DNA of 5,290 nucleotides from Chloroflexota bacterium (GTDB taxonomy: Bacteria > Chloroflexota > Anaerolineae > Promineifilales > Promineifilaceae): contig JAJRTP010000078.1 of assembly GCA_024278255.1 (NCBI GenBank), forward strand, positions 1 through 5,290. Reading direction: 5' to 3'. Both the position numbers and the translations under genes were made by a program. Positions 4,796 through 5,290 of this stretch are shown here, piece by piece. The notes beneath the pieces were generated by a model that saw only the letters and a list, made by a program, of their open reading frames with translations, did no database searches and was not told the DNA's origin. Positions within the stretch are counted from its first letter, which is position 1. Every line of letters starts with the position of its first letter.

Positions 4796-5290
4796 ATGAC
4801 AGAAACCATCACATTACCCGGATTAGCCGATGTACACACCCATTTGCGTGTGCCGGGCGGGGAGCATAAGGAAGATTTCAGGACGGGCACGGCCGCAGCC
4901 CTGGCCGGTGGTTTTACGACGATTTTAGCCATGCCCAACACGTCGCCGCCGTTAAGTACGCCGGAGGTGGTACAGGCTGCATTTCGTCAGGCGCAGTTGG
5001 ATGTTTTGGGCGACGTGGACCTGTTTGCCGGGGCCAGCCCGGAGAAGATTGACCTGCTGCCGCAACTGGCTCCACACACCGTCGCCCTGAAAATCTATCT
5101 GAACGACACCTTTGGCCCACTGCGGGTGGAAGACGTGCCCACACTGCGGGCTTGCTTCCAGACCTGGCCGCGGGACAAGATGATTGCCATGCACGCGGAA
5201 AAGCAGAGCGTGGCCGTGGGGATTGGGTTGGCGGCAACTTACGGCCGTCCCGTCCACTTCTGCCACATCAGCCGCCGCGAAGAGATTGAA
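4796..5290 (+). CDS. pyrC: Dihydroorotase, CAD-like type (5' part, runs off the window)
   Basis: The first 165 codons are present and the frame is open at the window edge. The enzyme interconverts N-carbamoyl-aspartate and dihydroorotate, the third step of pyrimidine synthesis. The protein starts almost directly in the barrel (LPGLADVHTHLR), without the N-terminal beta domain of many bacterial PyrC enzymes. This form resembles the dihydroorotase domain of animal CAD. Metal ligands seen are His14 and His16, Lys99 for carboxylation (ALKIYLNDTF), His133 (MHAE) and His157 (CHIS). The spacings 14-99-133-157 are the same as human CAD 1471-1556-1590-1614 as I recall them. GGEHKEDFRTGTAAALAGG (21-39), AMPNTSPPL (45-53) and the flexible-loop Thr105-Phe106 are also shared with CAD. 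The final Asp ligand would lie beyond the window. Expression may be controlled by the leader terminator at 4719-4748. It is divergent from pyrF. Confidence 0.93.
   Translation, partial: MTETITLPGLADVHTHLRVPGGEHKEDFRTGTAAALAGGFTTILAMPNTSPPLSTPEVVQAAFRQAQLDVLGDVDLFAGASPEKIDLLPQLAPHTVALKIYLNDTFGPLRVEDVPTLRACFQTWPRDKMIAMHAEKQSVAVGIGLAATYGRPVHFCHISRREEIE

Overview
The window looks like chromosomal DNA of a Chloroflexota bacterium, most likely an Anaerolineae-type lineage. The basis is indirect. The genes are GC-rich (one pyrF line counts to 67% GC). The first gene encodes a secreted beta-helix protein ending in a YLPVV-type tail, a pattern I recall from Chloroflexota exported proteins. The DNA is also studded with the octamer ACGGCCGT (10 exact copies). 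No rRNA or marker gene is present, so the assignment is an inference.

Layout: (i) 1-138 holds an intrinsic terminator of an upstream gene, then a good sigma70-type promoter and a short leader. (ii) 139-1758 (+) encodes a secreted right-handed beta-helix protein with a C-terminal FN3-like domain. (iii) 1808-3184 (+) encodes a complete D-hydantoinase/dihydropyrimidinase with all metal-site residues. (iv) 3214-3612 (-) is a small low-GC gene for a putative zinc-binding protein, convergent with the hydantoinase. (v) 3714-4541 (-) is pyrF, orotidine-5'-phosphate decarboxylase of the type 2 subfamily. (vi) 4557-4795 is a divergent regulatory region. (vii) From 4796 to the window edge (+) is the first 165 codons of pyrC, a dihydroorotase of the animal CAD-like type.

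The genes suggest a pyrimidine neighbourhood. pyrC and pyrF are de novo UMP synthesis steps, and the hydantoinase belongs to the same amidohydrolase superfamily as PyrC and opens dihydropyrimidine or hydantoin rings. The pyrC leader holds an intrinsic terminator with no gene upstream of it on that strand, a U-rich tract and a 27-codon open frame whose stop lies in the hairpin. This layout resembles translation-coupled attenuation as in enterobacterial pyrBI.

The most unusual structure is a set of palindromic elements at gene ends. A 59-bp near-palindrome is centred on the stop codon of the beta-helix gene. A second family, copies at 3181-3217 and 4555-4595, carries the stop codons of two convergent genes and touches the pyrF start region. 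A third family, copies at 3691-3717 and 4756-4782, carries the pyrF stop codon and sits just before the pyrC ribosome binding site. All four complete genes here end inside such a palindrome, and the low-GC gene is bounded by two of them.
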